Source: Adineta vaga | Lineage: Eukaryota; Rotifera | NCBI GenBank assembly: GCA_021613535.1 | Contig: CP075495.1 | Span: 15,748,001-15,812,000, forward strand | Reading direction: 5' to 3' | DNA length: 64,000 nucleotides | Part shown: piece after piece, positions 22,701 through 34,531 of the stretch | How the letters are laid out: each line of letters starts with the position of its first letter | Numbering within the stretch: the first letter of the stretch is position 1 | Translations under genes and position numbers: made by a program | Notes under the pieces: generated by a model | What the model was told of the DNA's origin: nothing | The model's database searches: none | The model's input: the letters and a program-made list of their open reading frames with translations, nothing else

Positions 22701-23402
22701 GAATAAGAGGAAAAAGAACGATGAATTTGATATGTTGTCAAAAAGAGACCGTAGATTTTTAAAACTTTATGCATGATGTACTGTCAGAAGGGTAAAAAGT
22801 CGTTTTTGTCGTGCAATTAACGCGTAGTTTGGTTCACTTCTGACGATCACGCACCACCAATATAATGAAAACTATATAGATGGCTGCACAAGCTAAATGT
22901 ATTCAAGGTGAAAACCATATTTAGACAAACTTTCTCACAATAAAAAATACATCATTCGAATCTATATTACATTTCGAATTTTTTTAATACCTGAATTTCA
23001 TGAAAAGACTTAATCTAGGTAAAATGTATCACTGGAACTAAAATCTGTCAATAAAAGTATAAGTCATGGGACGCGCTTTGACATCTAACCAGTATAGATT
23101 CTCACTTCATTAATGCGCTTTCACTACAGAAAAAGATTTTAGAATAATTTTTATACGAAAAAATGTATAATTTAATTTCAGACAAATAAGTATGTCTTAA
23201 TACGAATAAGTACATAACAATGCGCCATTGTATACAGAATTCAAAAAGCATAAAGATATATTGTACTCTTTAAGATATTGACATAACTTTAACTATTTAC
23301 CAAAAAATTATTCGTTGCGATTACATCTCAATAACCGCATACAATAATTAATGATCATTTTCTTCGATTAAATGCAATAAGATTATAATCCGTGTCAAGT
23401 TG
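22701..23402. other. Intergenic with dispersed repeat copy
   Basis: Upstream DNA of the GT31 gene. It contains the second copy of the TGTACTGTCAGAA repeat (22768-22850). The rest is AT-rich and without a recognised feature. Confidence 0.45.
22768..22850. repeat. Dispersed repeat, copy 2 (TGTACTGTCAGAA type)
   Basis: Matches 8514-8600 over about 80 bp with scattered differences, in the same orientation. It lies about 70 bp upstream of the GT31 start codon on the minus strand. Confidence 0.6.
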
Positions 23403-23600
23403 TTATAATAATCGATGTTCTGATCTGATTGATGCAAATTTAATTCTGAGGAAAAAAAGCAAAGGCAATATACGAACGAAAAAGCTAAATAAATGTTCTG
23501 TAAACATAAATACATGTTGTAGATCATATAAGATTTCAATTGATTGAAATATGAAGTTGCACAAACTATTTGATTCAAAATAGAAGAGATAACAAAAAAT
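23403..23600 (-). pseudogene. Membrane-protein family, fragment (copy 3)
   Basis: The minus strand reads QSIEILYDLQHVFMFTEHLF and then FLRIKFASIRSEHRLL before a stop at 23403-23405. It aligns with PIEILYDLLHICIFFVHFF and FLGVKYASVSVAHRL of the next copy. Only the last two membrane segments are left and the frame changes near 23570. It is a decayed third copy of the family at 23790-24915 and 27080-28055. Confidence 0.6.
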
Positions 23601-23789
23601 ATAAGTATTTCATCGTTACAAATCCTGATATTTTTCGATCAATAACGCTTTTTACAGTATACTCATATTGAAGTATATGTCGTTTCTCGTCTTTGTTTTA
23701 TGCATAATAATGACAAAAATCATTTATTTAATACGTCTAGATTAGTTTAATTTGATCAAAATAACGAAAATATATTATTATAATTGATA

Positions 23790-24915
23790 TCAATGAATTG
23801 ATAAACGATGTGCAACGCTAACCGATGCGTATTTAACACCAAGAAAGAAAGCAAAACCTATACAGACAAAAAAACCAAAAAAATGTACGAAGAATATACA
23901 TATATGTAGAAGATCATAGAGAATTTCGATTGGTCGACAAGTAGTAATAGAAGCCATTTGATTAAGAAAAGACGAACTAATAACAAATATAAATATTTGT
24001 CGATACCAACAGAACCATTGATAAGGATTTTGAAGATAAGTAAGAGGAACATTGTTAAAATGTAATTGAGTCAAACAGATGAGAAAAAGAGAAACAACAG
24101 ATAGAATGATGTTGATATTGTTCATATGGATATAGAACTATTAATATTATCGATAGGAATCGTCGCTGATAATGCACATTGTGCTACAAACAGATAACAG
24201 AATAAAATTCATTAAATTAGATAAATCATTTGTTGAATAGCTGGAATAGTAGAAGATGTCAAATAATCGAATCTATTTTAGTTTCCATATACAAATATTT
24301 ACATGAAATCACGTGATGATGAGCAACTAATGGAATTAAACATTATTTTAATTGAAAATTCTCTCATTTAACTTACTAAAATCAGTCTAGAACTAGTTTC
24401 AATTTTCCACCTAAACTACTCAATGTCACAGCTTGTTCTTCTTCAAAAGATTCCTCTCACAAGGATATATAAATCAATAAGAATTTCTTAATATGAGTTT
24501 ATAGTCATAGAACATAATTGCTCTCGAAAAAAGATCAAATTATTCATATTAAATACTGACTACAAAAAACCATAAGTAGCTCGACTTGACATGTCGCAAG
24601 AAAAATTCGAAACGCTTCGCTATAATTAAACAACTAAGTTCATCTTCATTAGAATTGAAACCTCGTACTCTTGCTTATGTCATTGAAACTGATATATATA
24701 TATATATATTTCTTACTAGCAAAAGCCAATTGATAAGGTGTATATATTATTGATGATTGGTTCATTTTAGATAATGATAATTTAGCAATGTTCTCTAATC
24801 TTGTGTTTAGTAATTGTGAACAGATGCGAAAAGTAATGCATAAGAAAAATATAACAAAATACACAAATTGCACTCGAAGATACCAAATGAAAAAACGGAT
24901 AATCCTTGTTTTCAA
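23790..24915 (-). pseudogene. Multi-pass membrane protein family, copy 1 (damaged)
   Basis: An upstream exon (24915 down to about 24710) reads LKTRIIRFFIWYLRVQFVYF, then FRICSQLLNTRLENIAKLSL, then NQSSIIYTPYQLAFASK. The downstream exon (24183 to 23790) contains IILSVVSLFLICLTQL, PYQWFCWYRQIFIFVISSSF and PIEILYDLLHICIFFVHFF. At least four membrane segments are predicted. A one-base frame change just before the ATG at 24125, the absence of the first coding exon seen in copy 2, and a lost splice acceptor argue that it is not functional. The family is not recognised. DNA just upstream borders the retroelement at 25167. Confidence 0.5.
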
Positions 24916-25166
24916 TCCAATAAATAATTATTATTAATCAAAATATACAACATAGCGATTGATGTTGTATACTCATTGTAACAATCTAGAGCGATCATTC
25001 CATACCCATTCTGCACTTTGATATTTGTCCTCTTATCGATCATATCTTCACCCACGCAGTTCTCTTTATCTGATATCATCCTCCAGATTTAGAATGCACT
25101 TGCTCTTTTATCGAATGTTCTTGTTTTAGTGATAAGAACATTTTTCTGTCACGTATGATATTTTTC

Positions 25167-26055
25167 TGTAACGCGATACTGAATATTCCGAGTACTATGT
25201 ATAGGACGAGGAATATGCAGTAGAGCATGTCTTTTCTGGAATGAAATAAAGATATATTCACCATCATATTCCATCGTACGGATCCTAGTCCAGAAATTGT
25301 CACAATTGGCGATCCTGGCAGGAGAGTATTAGTAGACCACTTGTTGACAGCTCGAGTATATTCGGCCACACGTAGTAAAAATTGTCGTGGTCGATCAGTT
25401 GGTTTACCCGAAAATGTTGGAAAAGATGAGATAGGTGGCACAATAATTGTGGTAGAGGCAGATGGTGTCAATTGGATGAGATTGTCGTCAGAACTGTCTT
25501 GATAAAATGACTGTCGTTCTGGTCGCGGTGGCGTGTTATTATTGAGTGTTGTAGTAGAGAGTGATGTACCCTTTTGTTCAAGAATCAAGTTTTTGAGTTG
25601 AACGAGTTCTTGTCGTAATGAACGTACTTCATCTGTAATACGTGGTTCAATAACTTGTAACTTTTGTTCCTGTTGGTTTCGGAGTGTATCGAGTTCGGTT
25701 TGGAGTTCAGGCTGAAGCTGAACCAAAGCTTGTTGTAGAGAACTTATATCATTTGCTTGATGAACTAATGAGTCCGAGGCAAGCCGTACAGCTTCATCAA
25801 GTTTCACCTTTTTTTTTCATCTGGACGGGACATGATACTTGGTTATGAAAGTGATTTAGTACTAAGTGGTAATTGAGAACGGGAGAAAGATTCGAATAGA
25901 CAGGGTCGCCAATTGTGACAATTTCTGGACTAGGATCCGTACGATGGAATATGATGGTGAATATATCTTTATTTCATTCCAGAAAAGACATGCTCTACTG
26001 CATATTCCTCGTCCTATATATAATTAGTACTCGGAATATTCAGTATCGCGTTACA
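25167..26055. mobile_element. Rearranged short-LTR retroelement
   Basis: Two near-identical LTR-like sequences of about 140 bp lie in opposite orientation: 25167-25304 (plus sense TGTAACGCG...GTCACA) and 25914-26055 (its reverse). Each is followed on its inner side by ATTGGCGAYCC, a plausible primer-binding site starting TGG. The right-hand unit leads into a gag-like frame on the minus strand (25325-25833). The left LTR plus primer site is joined head-on to that frame. Normal LTRs are direct repeats, so this is a rearranged or self-integrated copy. No pol genes are present. The high LTR similarity suggests recent activity. Confidence 0.7.
25325..25833 (-). pseudogene. Retrotransposon gag fragment
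   Basis: From an ATG at 25833 (MSRPDEKK...) the frame breaks at a run of nine A, then continues open from VKLDEAVRLAS. It has a long coiled-coil region (SSLQQALVQLQPELQTELDT, RSLRQELVQLKNLI) and then PPISSFPTFSGKPTDRPRQF with LLRVAEYTRAVNKW, the beginning of a gag capsid-like domain. At about 25325 it runs directly into the inverted LTR/primer-site sequence. It is a truncated Gag of an LTR retrotransposon. Its rotifer lineage cannot be named from this piece. Confidence 0.65.
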
Positions 26056-26538
26056 GAAAAATATTAACTTTCAATTTAAACATTATTCATTCTAGAAAAA
26101 TAAATGAATGAATATTGTTTAATAAAGATATTGAAAGAATAGTGAAAAGAAATAATTATATATTGACACGTTTGGAATATATAAATCATTTATATTATAT
26201 TCATAACTGGAACTTTTCATTTATTTCTTTAACCTCTTCAATAATTAAAGTTTATTGTATTTTTTCTATAACGAATATCTTTGATAAGTTTTTTTGACTG
26301 ATTTTTAAGAAAGGGAACCGTTTTTAATAAAATTTTTCGTAATCGATTTATCATATTCTATTCAATCGCTTTTATTAATAATTTTTTCGTTACGAATAAG
26401 TTTTTCTTTATAATGATAAAATAAATCAATCAACCGTTTCGTTTCTTTCTTCTTTATGAAAGTGACGTATACTAATCGAAACTTTCCTTACAAAGGTGAT
26501 AGAATGAAGAGAATATATAAAACGAAAATGTTCTATCG

Positions 26539-26940
26539 TTGTACATCATTGTATTGAACAGAAAACATTCAATTTCTTGTATGGCAGTTTTTTATGATCA
26601 CTTGTTGTGTGTCATTACCAACTTTTACATTTCTCGCGCAAGTACCACGGTTATGGATCGAAAACGAAAATGTCTTATATGTAAAAGTAACTCAAAATAT
26701 TCAGGTCATAATAGCTGCTATCATGGTAATCGTTACAGCATACATAGAGGATGTCGGTTATATAAAATTCATAACTTTTCTGTAATGAACATGTTAAACA
26801 TATTCACAGCTGGTGTTACTGCTCTTTTGGCTTCAACATTTCTAAAAGATTATTTTAATGCATACGTGTATATATGTTTCGAAGTTTTATTTTCATTTTT
26901 ATGTGTTTCTTATATACAGAATAATGAAAATCAGAGATGA
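26539..26940 (+). pseudogene. Possible membrane-protein remnant
   Basis: Two overlapping plus-strand frames carry hydrophobic stretches. One reads MITCCVSLPTFTFLAQVPRL and IQVIIAAIMVIVTAYIEDVG (26594-26785), the other MNMLNIFTAGVTALLAS and YVYICFEVLFSFLCVSYI (to 26940). Joining them needs a frame change near 26785. Together they suggest a small four-helix membrane protein gone bad. No start context or intron supports it, and the evidence is weak. Confidence 0.25.
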
Positions 26941-27079
26941 TTCACTATTTGAAAGGAATCTTTTTTCTTTCAATGTATATCATAATCTCTTCAAAACAAA
27001 TGATTCATTGTCATAAAATCATTGAATCTATTATAGATTTCTAATCCATCAGTATTAAAAAATGAAAAATGTTTTCATA

Positions 27080-28055
27080 AATAAATAAATGTTATTACGA
27101 TGAACTTAGCTAATTTATAAAATCGATGTACAAACCTGACTGATGCAAAATTGATACCAAGGAAAAATGTAAAAAAGACACATGTAATAACATCAAATAA
27201 TTGTACTATAATCATTGATATATATTGAAAATTAAAGAGAACTTTGATTGATCGACAAGCAGTACTACTGATGATTTGATTGAAGAAATTGCAAATAATA
27301 AAAATGATTAGAATTTGTCAACCCCAACAGAACCATTGATAAGAATTTTGAAGATATTTCGAAGGAATATGATTAAGATCGAATTGAATCCAATAAATTG
27401 TCGATAAAGAGATATAACATAGAATGAAGTTGATAACATTCATCTTCATGTAATTATTAATATTAACAGGAACTGTTAATGATAATAAACATCGTCCTAA
27501 ACAAAAAAAATCACACGTAAATGTTGATCGACAGAAATAAATAAATTATTACATAAAACAATTCGTAAGAACTATCTTTCATATTATTTGTTTATTTTTC
27601 ATAGACCTGATCTCTTTTCTTTTCTGAATCGAATGAATAATTAAATACTTACTTGCAACAGCCGATTCATGAGATGTATATACTATTGATGAATCATTAA
27701 TTGTAAATGTTAATGATGATTCATAATCCAATACTGTCACACGTATTATTTGTGGTCAAAAACCAAAAAAATAGATATTAATAACAATAAAAAGTATAGA
27801 AACTGTAATCGAAGAAATGAAGTAAATAAACGACTTATTCTTGTTTTCAATCTAAAAGAATATATATTACAAATGAATATTCAAATGGTAAGTATACCCA
27901 AAATGATTAAAATAAAAGAGTACAGAAGTATTTGTCATACATAAATTCGTTTGATGAATTGGAAACGAATGAATTGTTGCCATTTGATTTGATTTTTTAC
28001 TAAAACAATTTCTTGATTTCTTTAACAGTGTAGAGAGGATTCCTTGAATCGACAT
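27080..28055 (-). pseudogene. Multi-pass membrane protein family, copy 2 (damaged)
   Basis: The first exon (28055 downward) reads MSIQGILSTLLKKSRNCFS and ends FNHFG. After an intron the next exon gives LKTRISRLFTSFLRLQFLYF, LLLLISIFF, and SIVYTSHESAVAS. The third exon (27495 downward) has LSLTVPVNINNYMKMNVIN, YLQNSYQWFCWG and FFLGINFASVR. Each block matches copy 1 (23790-24915). A TGA replaces the residue after FCWG, and a frame change follows ISIFFWF. It has a start exon that copy 1 lacks. It looks like a recently dead gene. Confidence 0.5.
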
Positions 28056-29540
28056 GTTCTTCTTAATTAATATCGAATTTTGATCTCGAAATAAAACACA
28101 TCTATCGATACTCTCAAATATTTTATTATTTGATAATTAATGTACAAACTTCAAATACTGGAAAGTCCAACAAATATATCTCAATTCTCACTTTGCTCTT
28201 ATTAACAAATTATGTTTATACCTCTAAATCAATTCTTATACTCAGAAAGTTAACATCAGATTTTAAACATTTTTATTCATTTCAAAAAATAAATAGCGAA
28301 TTCTATTTTATGTATTATTTTTTTTCTTTTCATTATAGAATTGATTATCAATAATCAAAATAATATCGATTATTTTTTTAAATTGTACTTACATATATTT
28401 TCAATATCTAGAAACGAAATTTAACAAGTATATATGAACTTTTCAATTTATTCCATATAATAGTCATTCCAGCCTGACTGAACGACAGAAAATAATACAA
28501 AAATTCATTGCCTTTCTATGTTGATCTGTTTGATTGGAAGAAGAAAAGAGAGAAAAAAAGTCATCTTCTCATCTTTTTTTGGTACATTATATTCATTAAT
28601 TAATTAATTAATTTTTCTCGAGAAACTTCTTTCGATATGTGTGATAGTTGTTGATCAATGTCAAAAGTAGTTTTTCACGAATTATCTGTTTTCTATCTTT
28701 GCTTATAGTATAGAAAACTTTTTTCTGCAAAATATCTTTTTACAATTTCGTATAAAAGATTAATATCAAATATTTGCGAAGAAATAAAACATTAATTTCA
28801 TATTTATTAGATGTTCCTTCATTTTGTAAAGAGAGATATTTTAGAAGAAAACTATCAATCGTACTTCGATGGTTTACAATGAGACCATAAATTAGATATT
28901 TTAATATGTATTAGTTCATATAGATCTTTTTATCAAACTCATCAAATAAGAGAAGACGACATGGTTTATATTAAACGATATGTGTACCTTCTATTTAATA
29001 TATTCTACAGAACAAAAACAGATTCTGTATTTCTTCGTGAAAAAGTACATCAAGTCATACATAGATTTCTTTGTTAGAAAAAGTTTTTCTTTATTTATTT
29101 AATTATTTTGTAAAAGAAAAAATTCTTCTCTCTCAAACATCACATTTCATTTCATTGGTTCATTTAAGATTTGTTCACACGATATGTAATAAACTTAAGA
29201 ATCTTTTCCTAGTTTTTCATATCATTTAAAATGAATGTTTATGGTTTTATGAGATGATGTCGCCAGTATCTATTAAAATTTTATTTTCGAAAAAGGATTA
29301 TTTTCTTTGCTTGTTATTGTTTAATATGAAAAGAATAAAAGTTTTTCGAATGAATTTGGAATAAAGCCAAAACAAAAAAAAGAAGAAGAAAGACATTGGA
29401 TTAATTCTATTGGTTAAGAAATTGATCAAGGAGGACGAGGTCAAGGTTAAAGAATGGCTGTCGAATATAATTTGTCTTGTTCTATTTCTTCATTTGTTCA
29501 TTTCCTTCTTTTTCTTTCTATAACTTTATAAATCAAACGT
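28056..29540. other. Intergenic upstream of PPP4R1
   Basis: About 1.5 kb of AT-rich DNA. A plus-strand stretch at about 28895-29076 (LDILICISSYRSFYQTHQI, then KRYVYLLFNIFYRTK) looks weakly coding but has upstream stops and no family match. ATTAATTAATTAATTAATT occurs near 28596. Nothing else was seen. The PPP4R1 promoter should lie toward the right end. Confidence 0.4.
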
Positions 29541-32500
29541 ATGTCAGACATTGTTGACATTCTTGATTCCACAACTAACAATGGTAAATTCATTTTATCT
29601 TTCTTTCTTTCTTTCTTCAAATCTTTTCCTTTTAAATAGATTCAATTAATTTAAATCTTGATGATGATTCCGATGAAAGTGGTGAAACACCATTTCAACG
29701 TCTTGTTCGTCTTCATTCTTCAAATTCAAATTATAATGATAGGTTTGATCTTTTCTTTTCTTTTCTCTTACGAATTATTTCTTTCTTTCTTTTAGAAAAA
29801 ATGCAGTGAAATATATCTTAGATGCACTTCGTCTTGTTAATGATGTTGATAGTTTATATGAAATCTTATCTTGTACGAAAAAATTAGCTGATGATATTGG
29901 TAAAGATAAACGAAAGAGAGAGAGAGAGAGAAGAATTTCATTTGAATTTTATTTAGTTACACAAGTTCAAATTGATACATTAGAAAAATTTATTTTAATT
30001 ATTGAATATTTAATATCTAATGTTGATAATGGTGATTTATTAATAAAAGAATATTTATTTCAATCAATTATACAAACAATTGGACATGGAAATAATCGAA
30101 TACGTAAAGCAAGTCAACAAGCATTAACACGTTTATTTGAATTAGAACAAATAAAATTAGATGATATTCAAAATGATATTATACCTGCTTTATGTCAATT
30201 AGATAAAGCTTGTGATGATTTTAAAAATGAATCTATTCTTGTATGTTCAATTGATTTATATAAAACTAAGAAAAGATCTTCTATGAAAGACATGGGTAGT
30301 GAGATGTTTTTTTATTTCGATTTCATCTTACTAGTCTGTCTTTCCAAAGAATGTCTTTATTACAAAGTTTCTTTTTTCTTTTCTTTTTCTTTTCATTTTG
30401 TCAATAAGATTTATTCCTCAAAAATGATTGTGTTTATGTTGAATTATTGAAAATATCATATCACAGTCAGCTTTGATGGAATAAATTAGACATTTTAACG
30501 ACGAAAACAATCTCTTTTGAAGATGAATTATTAAGAAAAATTTTCTTTTTTTAGTTAATGACACGTTTAACTCAATATGTATCAAATGATTTAATATTAA
30601 AATATTTTGTACCAACAATAGTTCAACAATCTTCATCAATTGCATTTCAAACACGAAAGGTTTTTCTTTTTCTTCTTTGAAAAAAAAAAAGAAAACTTTA
30701 TTTTTAAATTTTTAAAAATTAGACATGTGCAACAGCTATTGGTGATTTAGCAACAATTATTCCACCTACAGCAGTCGATCAATATCTTGTAATAATTTAT
30801 TTATTTCAAAATAAATTTTATTTAACAAAGAAAAGTTTTCTTTTTTTTCCTGTTTATTCTAAAGAATAAGAAGAAATAAAAATATGATTTTTATTAATAG
30901 GTTCCCTGTATATCAAATTTATGTAGTGATCCATTTTGGGGTGTTCGAAAAAGTTGTGCAGAAGTAATTCATCCACTTGCTCAAGTTTGTTCGAAAGAAT
31001 CACGTTGGAATATTTTATCTCCATGTTTAATCCAATTATTACAAGATCAATCACGTTGGGTTAAAACAGCTGCACTTCGTGTTCTTGGTTATTTTATTTC
31101 AACATTTGCTCGAATAAATGATGAAAAAGATGAAACAATTTCTAATGAAAAACAAAATTCGAATGAACAAATTGATAAATTATGTTTAAATATTGAAAAT
31201 AATATTCAAATAAATGAAAATGAAAAATTTAATGATTTCAATTTTTGGAGAAAACCACTTTTAACAAATATTGATTTTGATCAAGATATTCAATGTAAAT
31301 TTTAAAAAAGAATTGAATTTTATTTTAAAATAAAAATTTTCTTTATTTAGTTTCATCAATACGTAAACAATCTTTACTTGAAATATCCAAAACATATGAT
31401 CATGATGATGTTAATGTAAATCATTTTCCTTTTTTTTTTATTAAAAAAAGAAATTCAATTGTTTTATTTCAATAGAGTATTCTTCCAATTGAATTATTAG
31501 ATAATTATATAAATTTAGTTGAACAATCTTATTCAAGTGGTGTTGAAACAGATATTATTCATCAAGGTGCACATACATTTCCTGCTGTTGTTTTAACATT
31601 AACAAATAAAAATTGGAATCTTATTCGTAATGTTCATAGAAAATTTGCAGAAGATTTACAAGTAAAAAATTTTGATTGAAATCGTTTTTTCATTCTTTTA
31701 ATAATGTTTGTTTTTAGTGGAAAGTTCGTCGAACTTTAGCTTATTCATTACATGCTATTGCTGAATTATTAACTGTTGAACAAGTAGAAGAAGATTTATG
31801 TCCGATATTTGAATCATTTGTTCGAGATGTTGATGAAGTTAAAATTGGAATTCTTTCACATTTATCTCAATTTTTGAAAGTACTTCCATTAGCAACAAGA
31901 AAAACTTATTTAGATAAATTAACTTATTTAACTTCAGTTGATAATCAAAGAAATTGGAGATTTAGATTAGAAATTGTCAAGTAAGTTTTTCCTTTTTTTT
32001 CTTTCTAATAAAACAAAAAAGGAAATCTTCAAAATTTTCACTGAACATAGAAAATAGCACGAAGAATATGACTATTCAACGAGTGATTTTGTTTATGATC
32101 TTTACAGAAAATATTTCTTACATGAATAGATCTAATCAAAAAGAAAAATTCATTCCTGGTTTCTGCGAATTCTATAAAGAACTGCTTTCTCTCCTTGGGT
32201 TCAGTTGTTCAGCGTTCCCTTACAGGTTTTTGGTCATCATTGTTACTCCTTTCGGCAAATCGCCACTCTCATTGATTTTCTGAATTTGCTCCTGATTTCT
32301 GTTTTGGGTATTTTTATCTACGAAATAATGAAAAGCAAAGATTTTTTTCAATTGATAAAACTCAATGTATTTATTATCTATTTTAGTCAATTATATGAAT
32401 TAACATCATTATTTTCTTCATCTGATATTGGTGATTATATAAGTCCATTAGTCTTTGGAATGTCAGTTGATAGAGTAGCTGAAGTTCGACATAATGCGAT

Positions 32501-33128
32501 AAAAGCAGTAAGATATATTTGGAAAATTAAAATTCGATTTGAAAAAAAAAGAAAATCTTTCTTTTAAGTTATCTGGTTGTTATTGGAAATTTAATATTGA
32601 AAATGCTGAAAGTCAATTAGAAATCTTTCTTGATGATTGTCATCGTCTACTTAGTTCATCAAGCGATTGGAAATTACGTCAATCTTATATAAATTTATGT
32701 GAATCAATATATAAATTACATGATGATACATCAGATCAATATTCATTAAGATTTCTTGGAACACTTTTATCATTAAAAGAAGATCCTGTTGTTAATGTTC
32801 GTCTTTCACTTGGAACATTTATTTATCAAAATTTAGTTCATAATGGTAAAAAGAAAAAAAGAAATATTTTGATTATTTAATAAATTAAATAACTTGTATT
32901 TTTTTTTCAAAAGACTTTTATAATGGTTTATCAGATGATTGGAGAAGTCAATTAGATGAATGTCTTCAAATGTTATTAGTTGATCGTGATCGTGATGTTC
33001 GTGCATCTGTTGGTGGTGTTTATGAAGCACGTGGGACTCCACTTCCATTAGATGATGATAATAATAATAATGAAGATTCAGATAGTTCAATACAAAATAA
33101 TACAATTACACTCGGTGATCAATCTTAA
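29541..33128 (+). CDS. PPP4R1: Protein phosphatase 4 regulatory subunit 1 homologue
   Basis: PPP4R1 is a HEAT-repeat scaffold that binds the PP4 catalytic subunit and directs its substrate choice. Thirteen exons join in phase: 29541-29583, 29640-29742, 29796-29899, 29957-30240, 30555-30659, 30723-30788, 30901-31294, 31351-31415, 31476-31661, 31718-31980, 32387-32507, 32569-32845 and 32914-33128. The product is 741 aa; human PPP4R1 has 950. Matching blocks are SLYEILSCTKKLADDI, RIRKASQQALTRLFE, DPFWGVRKSCAEV, SRWVKTAALRVLGYFISTFA, FWRKPL, WKVRRTLAYSLHAIAELL and DEVKIGILSHLSQFLKVLP with RNWRFR. The variable middle is shorter than in vertebrates. Introns 4 and 10 are much longer (314 and 406 bp) than the usual 50-110. 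Confidence 0.92.
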
Positions 33129-33501
33129 CTAAATTGGTATTTGAAAAAATTCTTTTTTTTTTTAATTTCTCTTATTAAAAATCTTTGTTTTTATTTATTT
33201 AGTTATTTATTATTTTTGTTTATTTCTATCTAATGACATATCATGGAATTTTCTTTGGAAAAACAAAAGAAAAGAAACAAATTCTTTCGAACAATTCGAC
33301 AGATTTTCTTTTGTTTCATATTGAATGTTAAAGATACTTCGATTAGTTTATTTCCTTGTTTGTTTTTCTTTCTCTTTCTTTATTTTATTGTTATTAACAT
33401 CAATAAACATCATTACATTTATTTTTTTATTTATTTCAAATCATTTCATATTCAATTAAAATACATTTCGATAAATTTAGGTAACTTTGACATTTCTTTA
33501 A
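33129..33501. other. PPP4R1 3' flank
   Basis: AT-rich DNA holding the 3' untranslated region and poly(A) region of PPP4R1. No further gene is supported. Confidence 0.45.
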
Positions 33502-33548
33502 TATCGATAACAGAAATATGTTAAGATCTCCAAGGGTCTACTTGTTAG
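33502..33548 (+). repeat. 47-bp direct repeat, left copy
   Basis: A 47-bp sequence beginning ATATCGATAACAGAAATATG and ending GGGTCTACTTGTTA recurs at 36338-36384 in the same orientation with one C/T difference. It marks the left border of a 2.8-kb block whose contents (GC-rich start, pseudogenes, intronless ORF) differ from the flanks. Confidence 0.85.
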
Positions 33549-33750
33549 GGTGGGGCGTGGGTGAAAGGGGTAGGTGTGGGTGTAGGTGCTCGAAAAACGA
33601 GATCTTTTTCAAACAGCTCAAAACCTTACGAAACGTTATCGTTACTCGAAAAGATAATGAACCAAATCCACTCATATCCCTCAACTTTCAGGATATAGTT
33701 GGTAATGGGTGTCCTGACGGCCGATTGTCAATACCCGGCGTAATGATATT
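33549..33750. other. GC-richer block after the direct repeat
   Basis: The sequence directly inside the left repeat is G-rich on the plus strand (GGGTGGGGCGTGGGTGAAAG, then GTAGGTGTGGGTGTAGGTG) and then mixed. It resembles the G-rich tracts at 17930-18015 and contains one TGTGGG, the unit reported for bdelloid telomeres. No gene is seen. Confidence 0.5.
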
Positions 33751-34080
33751 ATGACACCACTCAGCGTTTTACTTAATTTTGTTAATGGAACATATAAAAC
33801 TCAGAAAACATATTCAACTGATACTAATTCAAATTCAGTATCAGTATCTAATGTTAATAATGATAATAAACCTGATATTGTTACTGCAAATCAAGGTGAT
33901 AATACAATTAGTATTCTTTTAAATCTTGGTAATAGAATATTTCAAAATCAAATTATTTGTACAGTTGGTTCTGCTCCTTAGTTAGTTGAAATAAACGATG
34001 TTAATAGTGACAATAAATTTGATATTATTGTTTCTAACAAAGGTGCAAATAATGTTGGTGTTCTTATTCATAAACAAAAT
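33751..34080 (+). pseudogene. FG-GAP/VCBS repeat protein fragment
   Basis: One frame reads SVLLNFVNGTYKTQKTYST, SVSVSNVNNDNKPDIVTANQ, GDNTISILLNLGNRIFQNQ, then TVGSAP, a TAG stop (33979-33981), and in the same frame VEINDVNSDNKFDIIVSNKG and NNVGVLIHKQN. Those are two to three FG-GAP-type beta-propeller repeats with the NxDxxPDI calcium-binding pattern. The frame is open on both sides of the stop but there is no plausible start, signal peptide or full propeller. It is a fragment of a secreted or surface repeat protein. Confidence 0.75.
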
Positions 34081-34161
34081 TTTCTCTTTTTCTTTTCTTT
34101 TCTTCATCTGAAAGATTGAAACTTATGAAGGAGGTTTGTTGGTTAATATCAAATTGAATCA

Positions 34162-34531
34162 ATGGTTGATCAATCATCTGATGAAATTTTATCTCGTTTA
34201 CGAGGAATATCTTCGGATGAAAAAAGTGGAATTGGAAAATTAAAATGTCGTATTGATGATCAAGCACGTTCAATAATGATGTTAAAAAAAACGAAATGAT
34301 GAATATATTTTAACAAATATGACTTTGGATAAACATATTATTAATTTAGAATATCAATTAGATGAATTAAAACAACAACAAATGAATAATGAGAATCAAA
34401 ATGAACAAATTCAAAATCAAATTCAAAGTATTTTTTTTTTCATTTTTAAAATTTAAAGAAAAACAAATTTGTCTTTAGATAATGAAGAAAAACTAAAAGA
34501 AAAAGATAAATTTATTGAAGAAATTGAAACT
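34162..34531 (+). pseudogene. Coiled-coil protein fragment, frameshifted
   Basis: From ATG 34162 the frame reads MVDQSSDEILSRLRGISSDE, then IDDQARSIMMLKK, and breaks in a run of eight A at about 34286. One base shifted it continues RNDEYILTNMTLDKHIINLE and YQLDELKQQQMNNENQNEQI. After a GT...AG intron (34428-34479) come NEEKLKEKDKFIEEIE residues, and homology stops abruptly at 34531. Retention of an intron shows it arose by DNA-level duplication rather than reverse transcription. The parent gene is not in the window. Confidence 0.6.

Noticed and set aside
25076-25325. C-terminal 80 residues of the gag-like frame (GLGSVRWNMMV...)
   Set aside because: This part is the translation of the inverted LTR, not gag coding sequence.
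28895-29076. Plus-strand coding-like stretch upstream of PPP4R1
   Set aside because: It is preceded by stops, cannot be chained to exons and matches no family I know.
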